NCBI GenBank assembly: GCA_022843925.1
Contig: JALHMS010000014.1
Span: 28,473 to 92,472 of the forward strand
Direction of reading: 5' to 3'
Length of the DNA: 64,000 nt
DNA from: Burkholderiales bacterium
GTDB lineage: Bacteria > Pseudomonadota > Gammaproteobacteria > Burkholderiales > Ga0077523
The notes below the pieces were generated by a model. It saw nothing but the letters and a program-made list of their open reading frames with translations, had not been told where the DNA came from and made no database searches. A program made the translations under genes and the position numbers. Numbering within the stretch: position 1 is the stretch's first letter; every line of letters begins with the position of its first letter. Positions 1-8,195 of this stretch are shown here, in pieces.

Positions 1-854
1 TGGATTCGTATCGCGAGAATGGTTTCGTGGTGGTGGAGGACGTCATCGATGCTGCGCTGCTCGCACGGTTGCGCGATACCGTCCGGGATGTCATGGAGGG
101 CGCGCGCGGGCTCACGACGCACAGCGATGTCTTCGATCTTGAACCGGGTCACCTGCCGGAGCAGCCGCGCGTCCGCCGCATCAAGAAGCCGCACCTCGTG
201 CGGAGCGTGTTCCGGGAAGTGCTCGATGCGCCCGTGCTGAAGGACGTCCTGCGGCACTTGCTCGGCCCCGACGTGCGCCTTCACGGATCCAAGCTCAATC
301 TGAAGTCGGCAGGGTTCGGCTCGCCGGTCGAATGGCATCAGGACTGGGCGTTCTACCCGCACACGAACGACGACATCCTCGCCATCGGGGTCATGCTGGA
401 CGACGTCGTGATGGAGAACGGCCCCATGCTCGTGCTGCCCGGCACCCACCGGGGCCCCACGTACGATCACCACGCCGACGGCCGCTTCTGTGGCGCGATG
501 GATCTCTCGGCAACCGGTCTGGATGTCTCCAAGGCGGTGGCATGCACGGGCCGCGCGGGCTCGGCGTCCTTCCACCACGTGCGTCTCGTCCACGGATCGG
601 CCCAGAACACGTCCACGCGGGAGCGCCAGCTCCTGCTCTACGAATGCGCTGCCGCCGATGCGTGGCCCCTGGTGAATTTCACGAACCTCGAAGACTTCGA
701 CAGTCGCATGCTCTTCGGGAAGCCCACCATCGAGCCGCGCGTGGTGCCCGTACCGGTCCGCATGCCGTTGCCGCCCGCCCTCAATCAAGGCTCCATCTAC
801 GAGAACCAGACCGCCGTGGCGAACCGCTTCTTCAAGGTGAGCGCAGCCACCTGA
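1..854 (+). CDS. Phytanoyl-CoA dioxygenase (PhyH) family protein, 5'-truncated by window edge
   Basis: The frame is open from base 3 and reads DSYRENGFVVVEDV before the GTG at 27 that the ORF track uses. This is the usual start of the PhyH fold, so the true start lies left of the window. The family comprises Fe(II)/2-oxoglutarate-dependent oxygenases. The metal-binding HxD is seen in WHQDWAFYPH and the distal histidine in the FHHVRLVHGS segment. The substrate cannot be read from sequence. A second PhyH-family gene lies 2.2 kb downstream, and a lactonase-like protein, a TRAP transporter and an IclR regulator lie around it, which suggests a catabolic locus. The stop codon falls in the first copy of a short direct repeat. 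Confidence 0.85.
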   Translation, partial: DSYRENGFVVVEDVIDAALLARLRDTVRDVMEGARGLTTHSDVFDLEPGHLPEQPRVRRIKKPHLVRSVFREVLDAPVLKDVLRHLLGPDVRLHGSKLNLKSAGFGSPVEWHQDWAFYPHTNDDILAIGVMLDDVVMENGPMLVLPGTHRGPTYDHHADGRFCGAMDLSATGLDVSKAVACTGRAGSASFHHVRLVHGSAQNTSTRERQLLLYECAAADAWPLVNFTNLEDFDSRMLFGKPTIEPRVVPVPVRMPLPPALNQGSIYENQTAVANRFFKVSAAT

Positions 855-885
855 CGTCGGGCGGTCAAGGTGAGTGCCGCGACCT
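833..885. repeat. Two-copy direct repeat spanning the phyH stop and the iclR 3' end
   Basis: Two near-identical 24-bp copies, beginning TCAAGGTGAG and ending ACCTGAC, start at about 833 and 862 (21 of 24 positions match by eye). The phyH TGA is inside the first copy and the 3' end of the convergent iclR gene is inside the second. The role is unknown; a repeat family associated with gene 3' ends is possible. Confidence 0.6.
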
Positions 886-1731
886 GACCGTTGTCTTCGG
901 TGTCGTCGACGCCACCGGGTCCGTGGCGGTCTTGTCGGACACCGCCTGCTTCCAACCGAGGGCGCGCGAGATCTTCGCCGCGGTGTCGCGCAGGGCGCTG
1001 CGGGCCTTGGGCACATTGACCTTCGCGTCGCGCTGCTGCACGTGCACCACGTTCAATGCCGCAACGATGCCGAACCGGTCGAAGATGGGGAAGCAGATAT
1101 CGGTGACCCCGGGGACCGTGTCGCTGGGACCCTCGTCGAAGCCGTGCTCGCGGATGGCGGCAAGGCGTCCGGCGAGTGAGGATCTGCGGTCCCGGATCCC
1201 TTTGCCGCCGGTCAGCAGTTCCGCCATGAACGGCGCCCGCTTTGCCTCGGGCTGGAAAGCGGCGATCACGCGCGCGGACACACGGTCGTCGCGGAACGGG
1301 AAGTGCGCACCGGGGCGTACGGAATAGCCGATAGGCTCCGGCGACTCCGCCCGTGCCAGCACCACCAGACGCGCATCGTGATGTACGCAAAGGTGCGTCG
1401 ACTGTCCGATCGCCCGCGCCAGGGACTGCATGTCGGGCTGAGCTGCGCTCACGAGCCGATCCACCGGTGGATGTCGGTGGGCGAGGTCGAAGAGCAGCAG
1501 CGTGAGGGCGTAGGTGCCATCCGTCTGGCGCGCGAGATAGCCGCGGCGGACGAGCACGTCGAGCATGCGGAAGAGTTCGTTCGCGGTGCGCCCGAGGCGC
1601 CGCGCGATCTCCTGGAGAGACAATCCGTGCTGCTCCGCAACAAGCAGTTCCAGGATGTCCAGCCCCTTCTCGAGGGCGGGGGCCGCATAGCGACTTTCCT
1701 CGTCCGGTCGTGCTGCTTTGCGCATTGACAT
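865..1731 (-). CDS. IclR-family transcriptional regulator
   Basis: The ORF runs to 2109, but the family fold begins just after MSMRKAARPDEE. That ATG at 1731 has a GGAGA ribosome-binding site about six bases upstream, so this start was chosen (288 aa). The N-terminal winged helix-turn-helix is seen at about residues 20-80 (ALEKGLDILELL, LSLQEIARRLGR, LVRRGYLAR). The C-terminal effector-binding domain follows (IGQSTHLCVHHDARLVVLAR, then GVTDICFPIFDRFGIVAALNVV). IclR proteins usually control adjacent catabolic operons. This gene is convergent with the upstream phyH gene and divergent from the lactonase/TRAP genes, so it is the likely local regulator. The last 20 or so residues are low complexity and come partly from the overlapping repeat. 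Confidence 0.88.
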   Translation of the reverse strand: MSMRKAARPDEESRYAAPALEKGLDILELLVAEQHGLSLQEIARRLGRTANELFRMLDVLVRRGYLARQTDGTYALTLLLFDLAHRHPPVDRLVSAAQPDMQSLARAIGQSTHLCVHHDARLVVLARAESPEPIGYSVRPGAHFPFRDDRVSARVIAAFQPEAKRAPFMAELLTGGKGIRDRRSSLAGRLAAIREHGFDEGPSDTVPGVTDICFPIFDRFGIVAALNVVHVQQRDAKVNVPKARSALRDTAAKISRALGWKQAVSDKTATDPVASTTPKTTVRSRHSP

Positions 1732-1888
1732 TCGTCTCCGCTGGTTTTTATCGTTGAAACGGGATTTCAATAATAAAGAGCTGTTGCGTGCCCCGCATCG
1801 CCACGCTGGGTAGTCCGTTCTGAGAGAGCAACCCCGGCTTCGGCAGGTGCCGACACCGGATCCGTCCACCACGCTGGAGGAGCATCTC

Positions 1889-2989
1889 GTGAGCACGTCA
1901 AAACTCGTCACCCGCACTGTTCGCCGCATGATTCGCAACGTCGCCGCAGTTTTCGCCCTGGCCCTCGCCGGGGGCGCCCAGGCGGCTGACCCCGGCTTTC
2001 CACCGCCCTCGGGTGATCCGGCCTTCGTACCGTCCAGTGCCCGGCTGGATCGCATCTTCGACGGCGGCTGCATGCTGACCGAAGGCGTCGCCGCCGGCCA
2101 CGACGGCATGATCTACTTCAGCGACATCACGTTCACAGCCTTCTGCAAGGATGCCGATGGCCGGTTCAGCCAGGCGGGGAACATCTTCCGGTTCGATCCG
2201 AAGAGCGGCCAGACCACGGTGTTCCGCAGCCCCTCCGGCATGTCGAACGGACTCAAGTTCGATCGCGACGGCAACATGATCGCAGCGCTCGGTGCCGACT
2301 ACGGCGGCCGCATGCTGATCAAGACCGACATGAAGACCGGCCGCAGCTACATCCTCGCGGGCAAGTACGACGGGCGCGCCTTCAATGCGCTGAACGACGT
2401 CACCATCGACGAGAAGGGCCGGATGTATTTCACCGATCCGCGCTACCTCGGTCACGAGCCCATCTTCCAGGACGGCTACGCCGCTTATCGACTCGATCCC
2501 GACGGCACGGTGACCCGGGTCGCGGCCAACTGCGGCAAGTGCAACGGCATCCTGATCTCGCCCGACCAGAAGACGATGTACATCGTCAGCAACGACAACG
2601 GCTGGTTCGAGTTCCAGAACCTGAAGAAGGGCGAGAGTCCGCTGCAGAACGCGCATCTGCTGCAGGCATTCGACGTCGATGCCGACGGCAATCTCTCGAA
2701 CCGGCGCGTTCTCATCGACTACGGCAAGCTCGCGAAGCCCTGCAGCGGACCCGACGGCATGATCGCGGACCAGGATGGCAACCTCTGGGTGGCATCGCGT
2801 TGCGAGTATCGACCGGGCATCCAGGTGCTTTCGCCGGCCGGGAAGGAACTCGCGTTCATCCCCACCGGCACCGAGCTGCCCACCAATGTCGGTTTCGGGC
2901 GCGGCGCCGATGCGAACCTGCTGTACATCACTTCCGGCAAGAGCCTCTACCGCATCCGTGTCGGCAAGAAGGGCTATCAGCTACCATGA
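1889..2989 (+). CDS. Secreted SMP-30/gluconolactonase-like beta-propeller protein
   Basis: GTG at 1889 is chosen over GTG at 1847 because GGAGGA lies seven bases upstream. The product (366 aa) begins with a basic region, a hydrophobic core (AAVFALALAGGAQA) and a signal-peptidase-like AxA site, so export to the periplasm is likely. Propeller-type strands recur: LTEGVAAGHDGMIYFSD, NDVTIDEKGRMYFTDP and GPDGMIADQDGNLWVAS. These resemble the SMP-30/LRE lactonase superfamily, whose members hydrolyse sugar or aromatic lactones using a divalent metal. The substrate is unknown. The gene sits between two PhyH-like oxygenases and upstream of a TRAP transporter, on the opposite strand to the IclR gene, so it is probably part of the same pathway. 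Confidence 0.8.
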   Translation: MSTSKLVTRTVRRMIRNVAAVFALALAGGAQAADPGFPPPSGDPAFVPSSARLDRIFDGGCMLTEGVAAGHDGMIYFSDITFTAFCKDADGRFSQAGNIFRFDPKSGQTTVFRSPSGMSNGLKFDRDGNMIAALGADYGGRMLIKTDMKTGRSYILAGKYDGRAFNALNDVTIDEKGRMYFTDPRYLGHEPIFQDGYAAYRLDPDGTVTRVAANCGKCNGILISPDQKTMYIVSNDNGWFEFQNLKKGESPLQNAHLLQAFDVDADGNLSNRRVLIDYGKLAKPCSGPDGMIADQDGNLWVASRCEYRPGIQVLSPAGKELAFIPTGTELPTNVGFGRGADANLLYITSGKSLYRIRVGKKGYQLP

Positions 2990-3069
2990 TGCGCGGAACT
3001 CGACGGTGAACCGACGGTTGCGGTGCCGCCCTGCGGACCCGCGACCGGCCCACGAAGGAAGTGCTGCTC

Positions 3070-3939
3070 ATGACCACCCACACCTGGCACGCGCGGAACG
3101 CCGCTTCGCATCACGTCCTGTCGGCAGGCGAGAAGGAGGCCTTCGATCGCGACGGATTCCACTTCCCGGTCCGCGTGTTCACGCCCGACGAGATCGCCGG
3201 CCATCGCGCGCGTCTCGAAGCCTTCGAACGCCGCATGGGCGGGCCCCTTCGCGGGCAGATGCGGAACAAGCCGCACCTGCTGTTCACCTGGGCCGACGAG
3301 ATCGTGCGGCATCCGCGCATCCTCGACGCCGTCGAGGATGTCCTCGGCCCGGACCTCATGGTGTGGAGTGCCAACTTCTTCACGAAGGAGGCCAGCGATC
3401 CCTCGTACGTCTCGTGGCACCAGGACTCCACCTACTGGGGGCTGTCCGAACCCGACGTGGTGACCGCGTGGGTCGCGTTCTCGGACTCCGTGCCGGAGAA
3501 CGGCTGCATGCGCGTGATGCCCGGAACCCACCTGATGGACCAATTGCCCCACGTCGACACCTTCGCGACGGGCAATCTTCTGACGCGCGGACAGGAGGTG
3601 CAGGTGGACGTGGACCCGGCGCTCGCCGTCGACATCTCCCTGCAGCCTGGCGAAATGTCCCTGCACCACGTGCTGCTCGTGCACGGATCCGAGCCCAACC
3701 CGTCGACCCGGCGTCGGATCGGTTTGGCGATCCGCTACGTGCCGCCGTACGTCCGGCAGACGGCGGGGCCGCGGGACTCCGCGATGCTCGTGCGCGGTAC
3801 CGACCGCTATCACCACTTCGATCCGGAGCCGCGTCCCAAGGTCGACTTCGGCGACGCCGAGCGCGCGGTACACCAGCGCATCACCGAGGATGCAGCCCGT
3901 ATCCTGTACCGCGGCACGGAGAAGGCCGCGCCGATATAG
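3070..3939 (+). CDS. Phytanoyl-CoA dioxygenase (PhyH) family protein
   Basis: This is a 289-residue oxygenase of the Fe(II)/2-oxoglutarate PhyH family. ATG 3070 lies ten bases after AAGGA; the GTG at 3061 is almost on top of that site and is less likely. Metal ligands are visible as WHQDSTYWG (HxD) and LHHVLLVHGSEPN (distal His). The downstream Arg in STRRRIGLAIRYVPP is the expected 2-oxoglutarate-binding region. The second half also reads like family members that hydroxylate small polar metabolites (VPENGCMRVMPGTH). It is a distant paralogue of the gene at the left edge. The TRAP substrate-binding protein starts 73 bases downstream on the same strand, so uptake and oxidation of one substrate is a reasonable inference. 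Confidence 0.88.
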   Translation: MTTHTWHARNAASHHVLSAGEKEAFDRDGFHFPVRVFTPDEIAGHRARLEAFERRMGGPLRGQMRNKPHLLFTWADEIVRHPRILDAVEDVLGPDLMVWSANFFTKEASDPSYVSWHQDSTYWGLSEPDVVTAWVAFSDSVPENGCMRVMPGTHLMDQLPHVDTFATGNLLTRGQEVQVDVDPALAVDISLQPGEMSLHHVLLVHGSEPNPSTRRRIGLAIRYVPPYVRQTAGPRDSAMLVRGTDRYHHFDPEPRPKVDFGDAERAVHQRITEDAARILYRGTEKAAPI

Positions 3940-4012
3940 TCGCGGCACCATGCGGTATCGGGCGGCGGGGTCGGGCAGACATCACGGCGGATCGAACCAG
4001 GGGGAGAGATCG

Positions 4013-5038
4013 ATGGATGCTTTCGGACGGAGCCTGCTTGCCGGGCTCGCGCTGCTCACGGCGTGGGGGCTGCCGCCGGCGGTGCAGGCCCAGCAGCCGA
4101 TCCGGTGGAAGATGATGTCGCTGTGGGGCGCGGGATCCCTGCCCCAGAAACTCGACGACCAGTTCGCGGCGCGCGTGAAGGCACTGAGCGGCGGCCGCCT
4201 CGTGATCGAGTCGCTGCCCGGCGGCGCGATCGTCGCGGCCAGCGAGAGCCTGGATGCGCTGAGCGCGGGTGTGCTCGACATCCAGAACAGCGGCCCGGCC
4301 TACAACACCGGGAAGGACGCCGCCTTCGCGCTGATCGGCGATCTCTGCGGCGGTTGGGAGAGTCCCGAGCAGGCCCAGGCCTGGATGGACAACGGCGGCG
4401 GCCGCGAACTCGCGCGCGAGCTGTACCGCAAGTACAACGCCCATTTCGTCCGCGGCATCTGGTACGGGCACGAATCGCTCGTCTCGAAGAAGCCGCTGCG
4501 CACGCTTGCCGACTTCAAGGGGCTGAAGCTGCGTGCGCCCACGGGCATGGGACAGGACATCTTCCGCCTGCTGGGCGCAGCGCCCGTCAACCTGCCGGGC
4601 AGCGAGGTGTACACGGCGCTCGAGCGCGGCGTGGTCGACGCGGCCGACTGGGGCACGCTCTCGATGAACCAGGACCTCGGTTACCACAAGCTCGCGAAAT
4701 ACCCGAGCCATCCCGGTTTCCATTCGATGCCCATGAGCGATCTCGTGGTCAACGCCAGGAAGTGGAAGGCGCTGCCGGACGATCTCAAGCAGGTGGTCGA
4801 ACAGGCCGCCGACGAACTGAATCGCGACATGATCGCGAAGAACCGCGAGGCCGACGAGCGGGTGGCGCGCGCCGCGAAGCAGGCCGGCTTCGAGACCGTG
4901 GATCTCGCGGCGCCGGACCGCCGCCGATTCCGCGAAGTGGCCGAGGGCGTGTGGAAGACCTTCGCGGCACGCAGTCCGATGGCGAAGCGGGTGCACGAAT
5001 CGCAGGTGGCCTACCTCAGGAAGCTCGGTCTCCTGTAG
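4013..5038 (+). CDS. dctP: TRAP transporter substrate-binding protein, DctP family
   Basis: This is a 341-residue periplasmic solute receptor. ATG 4013 is preceded by GGGGGAGAG and opens a clear signal peptide (LLAGLALLTAWGLPPAVQAQ), so it is preferred to the longer ORF from 3890. The family pattern is intact: an N-terminal strand (IRWKMMSLWG), SLPGGAIVAASESLDALSAGVLDI, and the conserved Arg region LKGLKLRAPTGMGQDIFRLLG followed by PVNLPGSEVYTALERGVVDAADWG. That region binds the carboxylate of the ligand in characterised members. Together with DctQ and DctM it forms a sodium-driven importer. The ligand is not identifiable, but organic acids are usual and the neighbouring oxygenases suggest a carboxylated intermediate. 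Confidence 0.92.
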   Translation: MDAFGRSLLAGLALLTAWGLPPAVQAQQPIRWKMMSLWGAGSLPQKLDDQFAARVKALSGGRLVIESLPGGAIVAASESLDALSAGVLDIQNSGPAYNTGKDAAFALIGDLCGGWESPEQAQAWMDNGGGRELARELYRKYNAHFVRGIWYGHESLVSKKPLRTLADFKGLKLRAPTGMGQDIFRLLGAAPVNLPGSEVYTALERGVVDAADWGTLSMNQDLGYHKLAKYPSHPGFHSMPMSDLVVNARKWKALPDDLKQVVEQAADELNRDMIAKNREADERVARAAKQAGFETVDLAAPDRRRFREVAEGVWKTFAARSPMAKRVHESQVAYLRKLGLL

Positions 5039-5059
5039 GCCAGCGATGAATCAAGACCG

Positions 5060-5548
5060 ATGCGCACGCTGATCGATCGCGCGGTGGGGGCGATTGCCAC
5101 CGGCACCAGCGCGTGCTTCGTCGCCATCGTCGCCATCTCCGCGCTGGAGGTCGTGCTTCGATACGGGTTCGATTCACCCACGATCTGGGCGCACGAACTC
5201 TCGGTGGCGCTCGCCGCGTGCGCGTTCCTCCTCGGTGGGCCGGTCGTGCATCACCGGCGCGGGCACATCGCCATCACGTTCTTCCTGGAGCGCATGTCGC
5301 CATCCCGGAAGCGCCTCCTGGCCTGTCTCAACTCGCTGCTGACGGTGGTCTTCCTCGCATTGCTCTCGTGGGCGGCCACCGGCCAGGCGCTCCAGGCACT
5401 CGACAACCTGGAGACCTCGGGGACCGCGACGAACTGGCCCACGCCGGTCGTGCTGAAGAGTCTGCTCGCGCTCTGTGCGCTGTGGATGCTGCTGCAGACC
5501 CTGGTGCAGTTCTGGCGCGACGTACGCGCCGTCGGCCGTTCGCCATGA
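5060..5548 (+). CDS. dctQ: TRAP transporter small permease, DctQ family
   Basis: This is a 162-residue membrane protein with four hydrophobic segments, the standard architecture of DctQ. The family signature is seen around segment 2 (ALEVVLRYGFDSPTIWAHELSVALAACAFLLGG), followed by the HRRGHIAITFF loop. The start is 21 bases after the dctP stop. The stop overlaps the dctM start by four bases (ATGA), indicating translational coupling. It acts in the inner membrane as the partner of the large permease. Confidence 0.9.
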   Translation: MRTLIDRAVGAIATGTSACFVAIVAISALEVVLRYGFDSPTIWAHELSVALAACAFLLGGPVVHHRRGHIAITFFLERMSPSRKRLLACLNSLLTVVFLALLSWAATGQALQALDNLETSGTATNWPTPVVLKSLLALCALWMLLQTLVQFWRDVRAVGRSP

Positions 5549-6858
5549 GCATCGAATGGATCACGATCCTGATGTTCGGCGGCATGCTCGCGCTGCTGAT
5601 GCTCGGGCTCCCGCTCGCGTTCGTCACGGGTCTGATCGGGACCGTCTTCTGCGTGGCCCTCTTCGGTCTCGACGGCCTCCAGCTCGTCGCGACGCGGATC
5701 TACAGCTTCGTCGGCGAGTACGTGCTGGTCTCGGTGCCGATGTTCGTGATGATGGCGTCGATCATGGAGCGCTCCGGCGTCGCCAAGGACCTCTTCGACG
5801 CCATGCGCGTGTGGGCCGGTCGCCTGCCGGGCGGACTCGCGATCCAGACGATGGTGGCGGCGACACTGATGGGGGCCATGACCGGGATCATCGGCGGCGA
5901 GATCGTCCTCCTCGGGCTGATCGCGCTGCCGCAGATGCTGCGCCTCGGCTACGACAAGCGCCTCGCCATCGGGACGATCTGCGCGGGCGGTTCCCTCGGC
6001 ACGATGATCCCGCCGTCCATCGTGCTCATCATCTACGGGCTCACGGTGAACGTGCCGATCGGCGATCTGTTCGTCGCGAACCTCGTCCCCGGCCTGATGC
6101 TGTCGGTGGCCTACATGGGCTATATCTTCGTGCGCTGTCAGATGAATCCCCGGTTCGGCCCGCCGGCACCGGCTCACGAACACCGGATCTCGCTCGGCGC
6201 GAAGCTTCGCCTGATGCGAAGCCTCCTGCTGCCGCTGCTCGTCATCGCCTCGGTGCTCGGGACCATCTACACCGGCATCGCTTCGGTGACCGAGGCGGCC
6301 GCCATGGGCGTGGTCGGGACGATGATCGCGTCCGCCCTGCGCGGGGAGCTGAACCTGAAAGTGCTGCGGGAGGCTTCGCGGATCACGCTCGACACGTGCG
6401 GCATGCTGCTCTGGCTGTCGTTCGGCGCCACCGCCATGATCGGCGTCTACAACCTGGCGGGCGGCCCCGGCTTCATCCGCGATCTGTTCCTCGGATTCGA
6501 CCTGCCCCCCATCGGCACGGTGCTCGTGATGCAGGCCATCCTGATCGTGCTCGGCTGCATCATGGACTGGGTCGGCATCTGCCTGCTCACCATGCCGATC
6601 TTCGTGCCGATCGTCGTCGGCCTGGGCTACGACCCCGTGTGGTTCGGCGTGCTCTTCTGCCTCAACATGCAGATCTCGTACATCTCCCCGCCCTTCGGGC
6701 CGGCGGCGTTCTACCTCAAGGGTGTCGCCCCGCCCGAGATCAGCCTCAACGACATCTTCGCGTCCGTCTCGCCCTTCATCATCCTGCAGGCGATCGTGCT
6801 CGCGCTGGTGGTGAGCGCACCCGGGATCGCCCTGTGGCTGCCTGGCCTGAAAGGTTGA
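5545..6858 (+). CDS. dctM: TRAP transporter large permease, DctM family
   Basis: This is a 437-residue polytopic inner-membrane protein of the DctM family, the ion-coupled channel subunit. ATG 5545 overlaps the dctQ stop in ATGA, so the much longer upstream ORF was rejected. About twelve hydrophobic segments are visible. Family motifs include AGRLPGGLAIQTMVAATLMGAMTG, ICAGGSLGTMIPPSIVLIIYG, TEAAAMGVVG and the C-terminal NMQISYISPPFGPAAFYLKGVAP. It closes the operon; a 284-bp gap with no recognisable gene follows. Confidence 0.92.
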   Translation: MSIEWITILMFGGMLALLMLGLPLAFVTGLIGTVFCVALFGLDGLQLVATRIYSFVGEYVLVSVPMFVMMASIMERSGVAKDLFDAMRVWAGRLPGGLAIQTMVAATLMGAMTGIIGGEIVLLGLIALPQMLRLGYDKRLAIGTICAGGSLGTMIPPSIVLIIYGLTVNVPIGDLFVANLVPGLMLSVAYMGYIFVRCQMNPRFGPPAPAHEHRISLGAKLRLMRSLLLPLLVIASVLGTIYTGIASVTEAAAMGVVGTMIASALRGELNLKVLREASRITLDTCGMLLWLSFGATAMIGVYNLAGGPGFIRDLFLGFDLPPIGTVLVMQAILIVLGCIMDWVGICLLTMPIFVPIVVGLGYDPVWFGVLFCLNMQISYISPPFGPAAFYLKGVAPPEISLNDIFASVSPFIILQAIVLALVVSAPGIALWLPGLKG

Positions 6859-7142
6859 CCCCCTGGGATTCCCCGCGGCGGCGCGGAAAGCCGGTCCGCC
6901 AGCCCCCCAAGGCTGCCGGAGAAGTCGAAGGCGGGACCCTGCGTGGCGACGACCCTCCGCCGACATTTCCTCACCGGCCGTCGGAACCGTTCCCGGGCTG
7001 GCCGGTCACAGCCCCGTTCGGCGCCTGACACGAGCAAGGTTTTTCGTGCGACGCCGTGCACCGGGGTGGACCCAAGATATCGGAGCGGCGCGATTCCGGG
7101 GAGGATTGCGCCATTCCCACTCACGCTCGCAGGAGAGCATCG

Positions 7143-7559
7143 ATGAAACGCCAGATCTGCCTCGCCATCCTCGCGCTCGCCTCCACCGGGGCTGCGCTCG
7201 CCGAGGAGCAGTACTACACCAACATCGAGGATGCGGCCCTCATCCGCGAAGAGCACCTGTGGCGGTTCGAGTCCGACTCCGTGACGCGCCAGGCCGACAT
7301 GGTCCGCTTCGACGTCAAGGCCGGTTGGAAGTCGCCGGAAACGAGACCCGCCACCGAGGCGCCCGGGCGCGTGATCCGCTTCCTCGCCCGCTGCGAGTCG
7401 AAGGAGCTGGCCCTGATGGCCGTCGCGGTGCTGGACAACAGCCGGCGGGTCGTGAAGACCTTCGGCATCGCCCCGGGTGGTTGGGACTGGGCCCTGCCCG
7501 CCAAGGGCACGACCGAAGCGGAACTGCTCGACAAGGCGTGTTCGGTGCGGTTGCTCTAG
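7143..7559 (+). CDS. Small secreted hypothetical protein
   Basis: The product is 138 residues. ATG 7143 follows AGGAGAG and opens a clear signal peptide (MKRQICLAILALASTGAALA). The mature part is acidic to neutral, with alternating hydrophobic strands (VIRFLARCESKELALMAVAVLD) and a pair of cysteines far apart that could form a disulphide. I do not recognise the family. It lies alone between the TRAP operon and the convergent nuclease gene. Periplasmic location is inferred from the leader only. Confidence 0.7.
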   Translation: MKRQICLAILALASTGAALAEEQYYTNIEDAALIREEHLWRFESDSVTRQADMVRFDVKAGWKSPETRPATEAPGRVIRFLARCESKELALMAVAVLDNSRRVVKTFGIAPGGWDWALPAKGTTEAELLDKACSVRLL

Positions 7560-7587
7560 GGGGTGATCCGCCGCAGCGGCCTCGCGG

Positions 7588-8097
7588 CTAACGGTTCCGA
7601 GCCCGATGTCTCCAGTGATACGGAGACACGGGGTTCGGCGCCTGCCAGAGACCGCGCCTCGCAGCCCGCGCCTCCCGCTCCGCCGCCTCGTACCGCCGGC
7701 GCATGGCGCCCCGTGCATTCGCCCACGCATGGCCGCGCCGGACGAGTTCGAGATTGACGTCGAGACCATCCGACACCCGCCGGAGATGGCCCAGCGTCCG
7801 GGCGTAGCGATCCCTCCCCCGGGTCTCCAGCCGCACGCGCTCGACCCGCACCAGTTCCTGCAGCGCACGACGGGCCTCGCGTCCTCCCGGCTGGTCGTGC
7901 TCCGGCGCATCGATGTAGAGGAGTCGTACGGTCTCCGGCTCGCCGCCGCGCGACCGGATCCGCACGGTGTCGCCGTCGGCCACGCTCACGACGCGCGCCT
8001 CGACGGTACGCGCGAGCGACGGCGGCGCGCACAGAAAGCAGGTCAGGGCGCACAGCAGGGTGGCTGAGAGCCGCGATGCGAGCCGACCCGTCGCCAT
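7588..8097 (-). CDS. Secreted staphylococcal-nuclease-like (thermonuclease) protein
   Basis: The product is 169 residues with a signal peptide (LSATLLCALTCFLCAPPSLA). The SNase fold follows: VVSVADGDTVRIR, then VRLLYIDAPEHDQPGGREA carrying the Arg/Asp/Glu region of the active site, then RDRYARTLGHLRR with the second catalytic Arg, and LVRRGHAWANARGAM. Family members are calcium-dependent nucleases that cut DNA and RNA; this one should act outside the cytoplasm. It lies downstream of pncB on the same strand, separated by a short tandem repeat. It converges on the secreted hypothetical gene at 7143-7559. Confidence 0.88.
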   Translation of the reverse strand: MATGRLASRLSATLLCALTCFLCAPPSLARTVEARVVSVADGDTVRIRSRGGEPETVRLLYIDAPEHDQPGGREARRALQELVRVERVRLETRGRDRYARTLGHLRRVSDGLDVNLELVRRGHAWANARGAMRRRYEAAEREARAARRGLWQAPNPVSPYHWRHRARNR

Positions 8098-8104
8098 CAG
8101 CGCA

Positions 8105-8195
8105 TCACACCGGTGATGGCACCCAATTTCACACCGGTGACGGCACCCACTTTCACACCGGTGATGGCACCCAATTTCACACCGGTGATGGCACC
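8105..8195. repeat. 24-bp tandem repeat (about four copies) covering the pncB stop codon
   Basis: Four copies start at 8105, 8129, 8153 and 8177, each beginning TCACACCGGTGA and differing by one or two bases. Each holds the palindrome CACCGGTG and a GGTG/CACC dyad, so the transcript could fold repeatedly. The pncB TGA is in the copy at 8177, and the array ends eight bases before the start codon of the nuclease gene. Confidence 0.9.

Noticed and set aside
5251-6966. 571-aa minus-strand ORF
   Set aside because: It is a low-complexity His/Arg/Asp shadow of dctQ and dctM.
8105-8195. CRISPR array
   Set aside because: The repeats are directly adjacent with no spacers.
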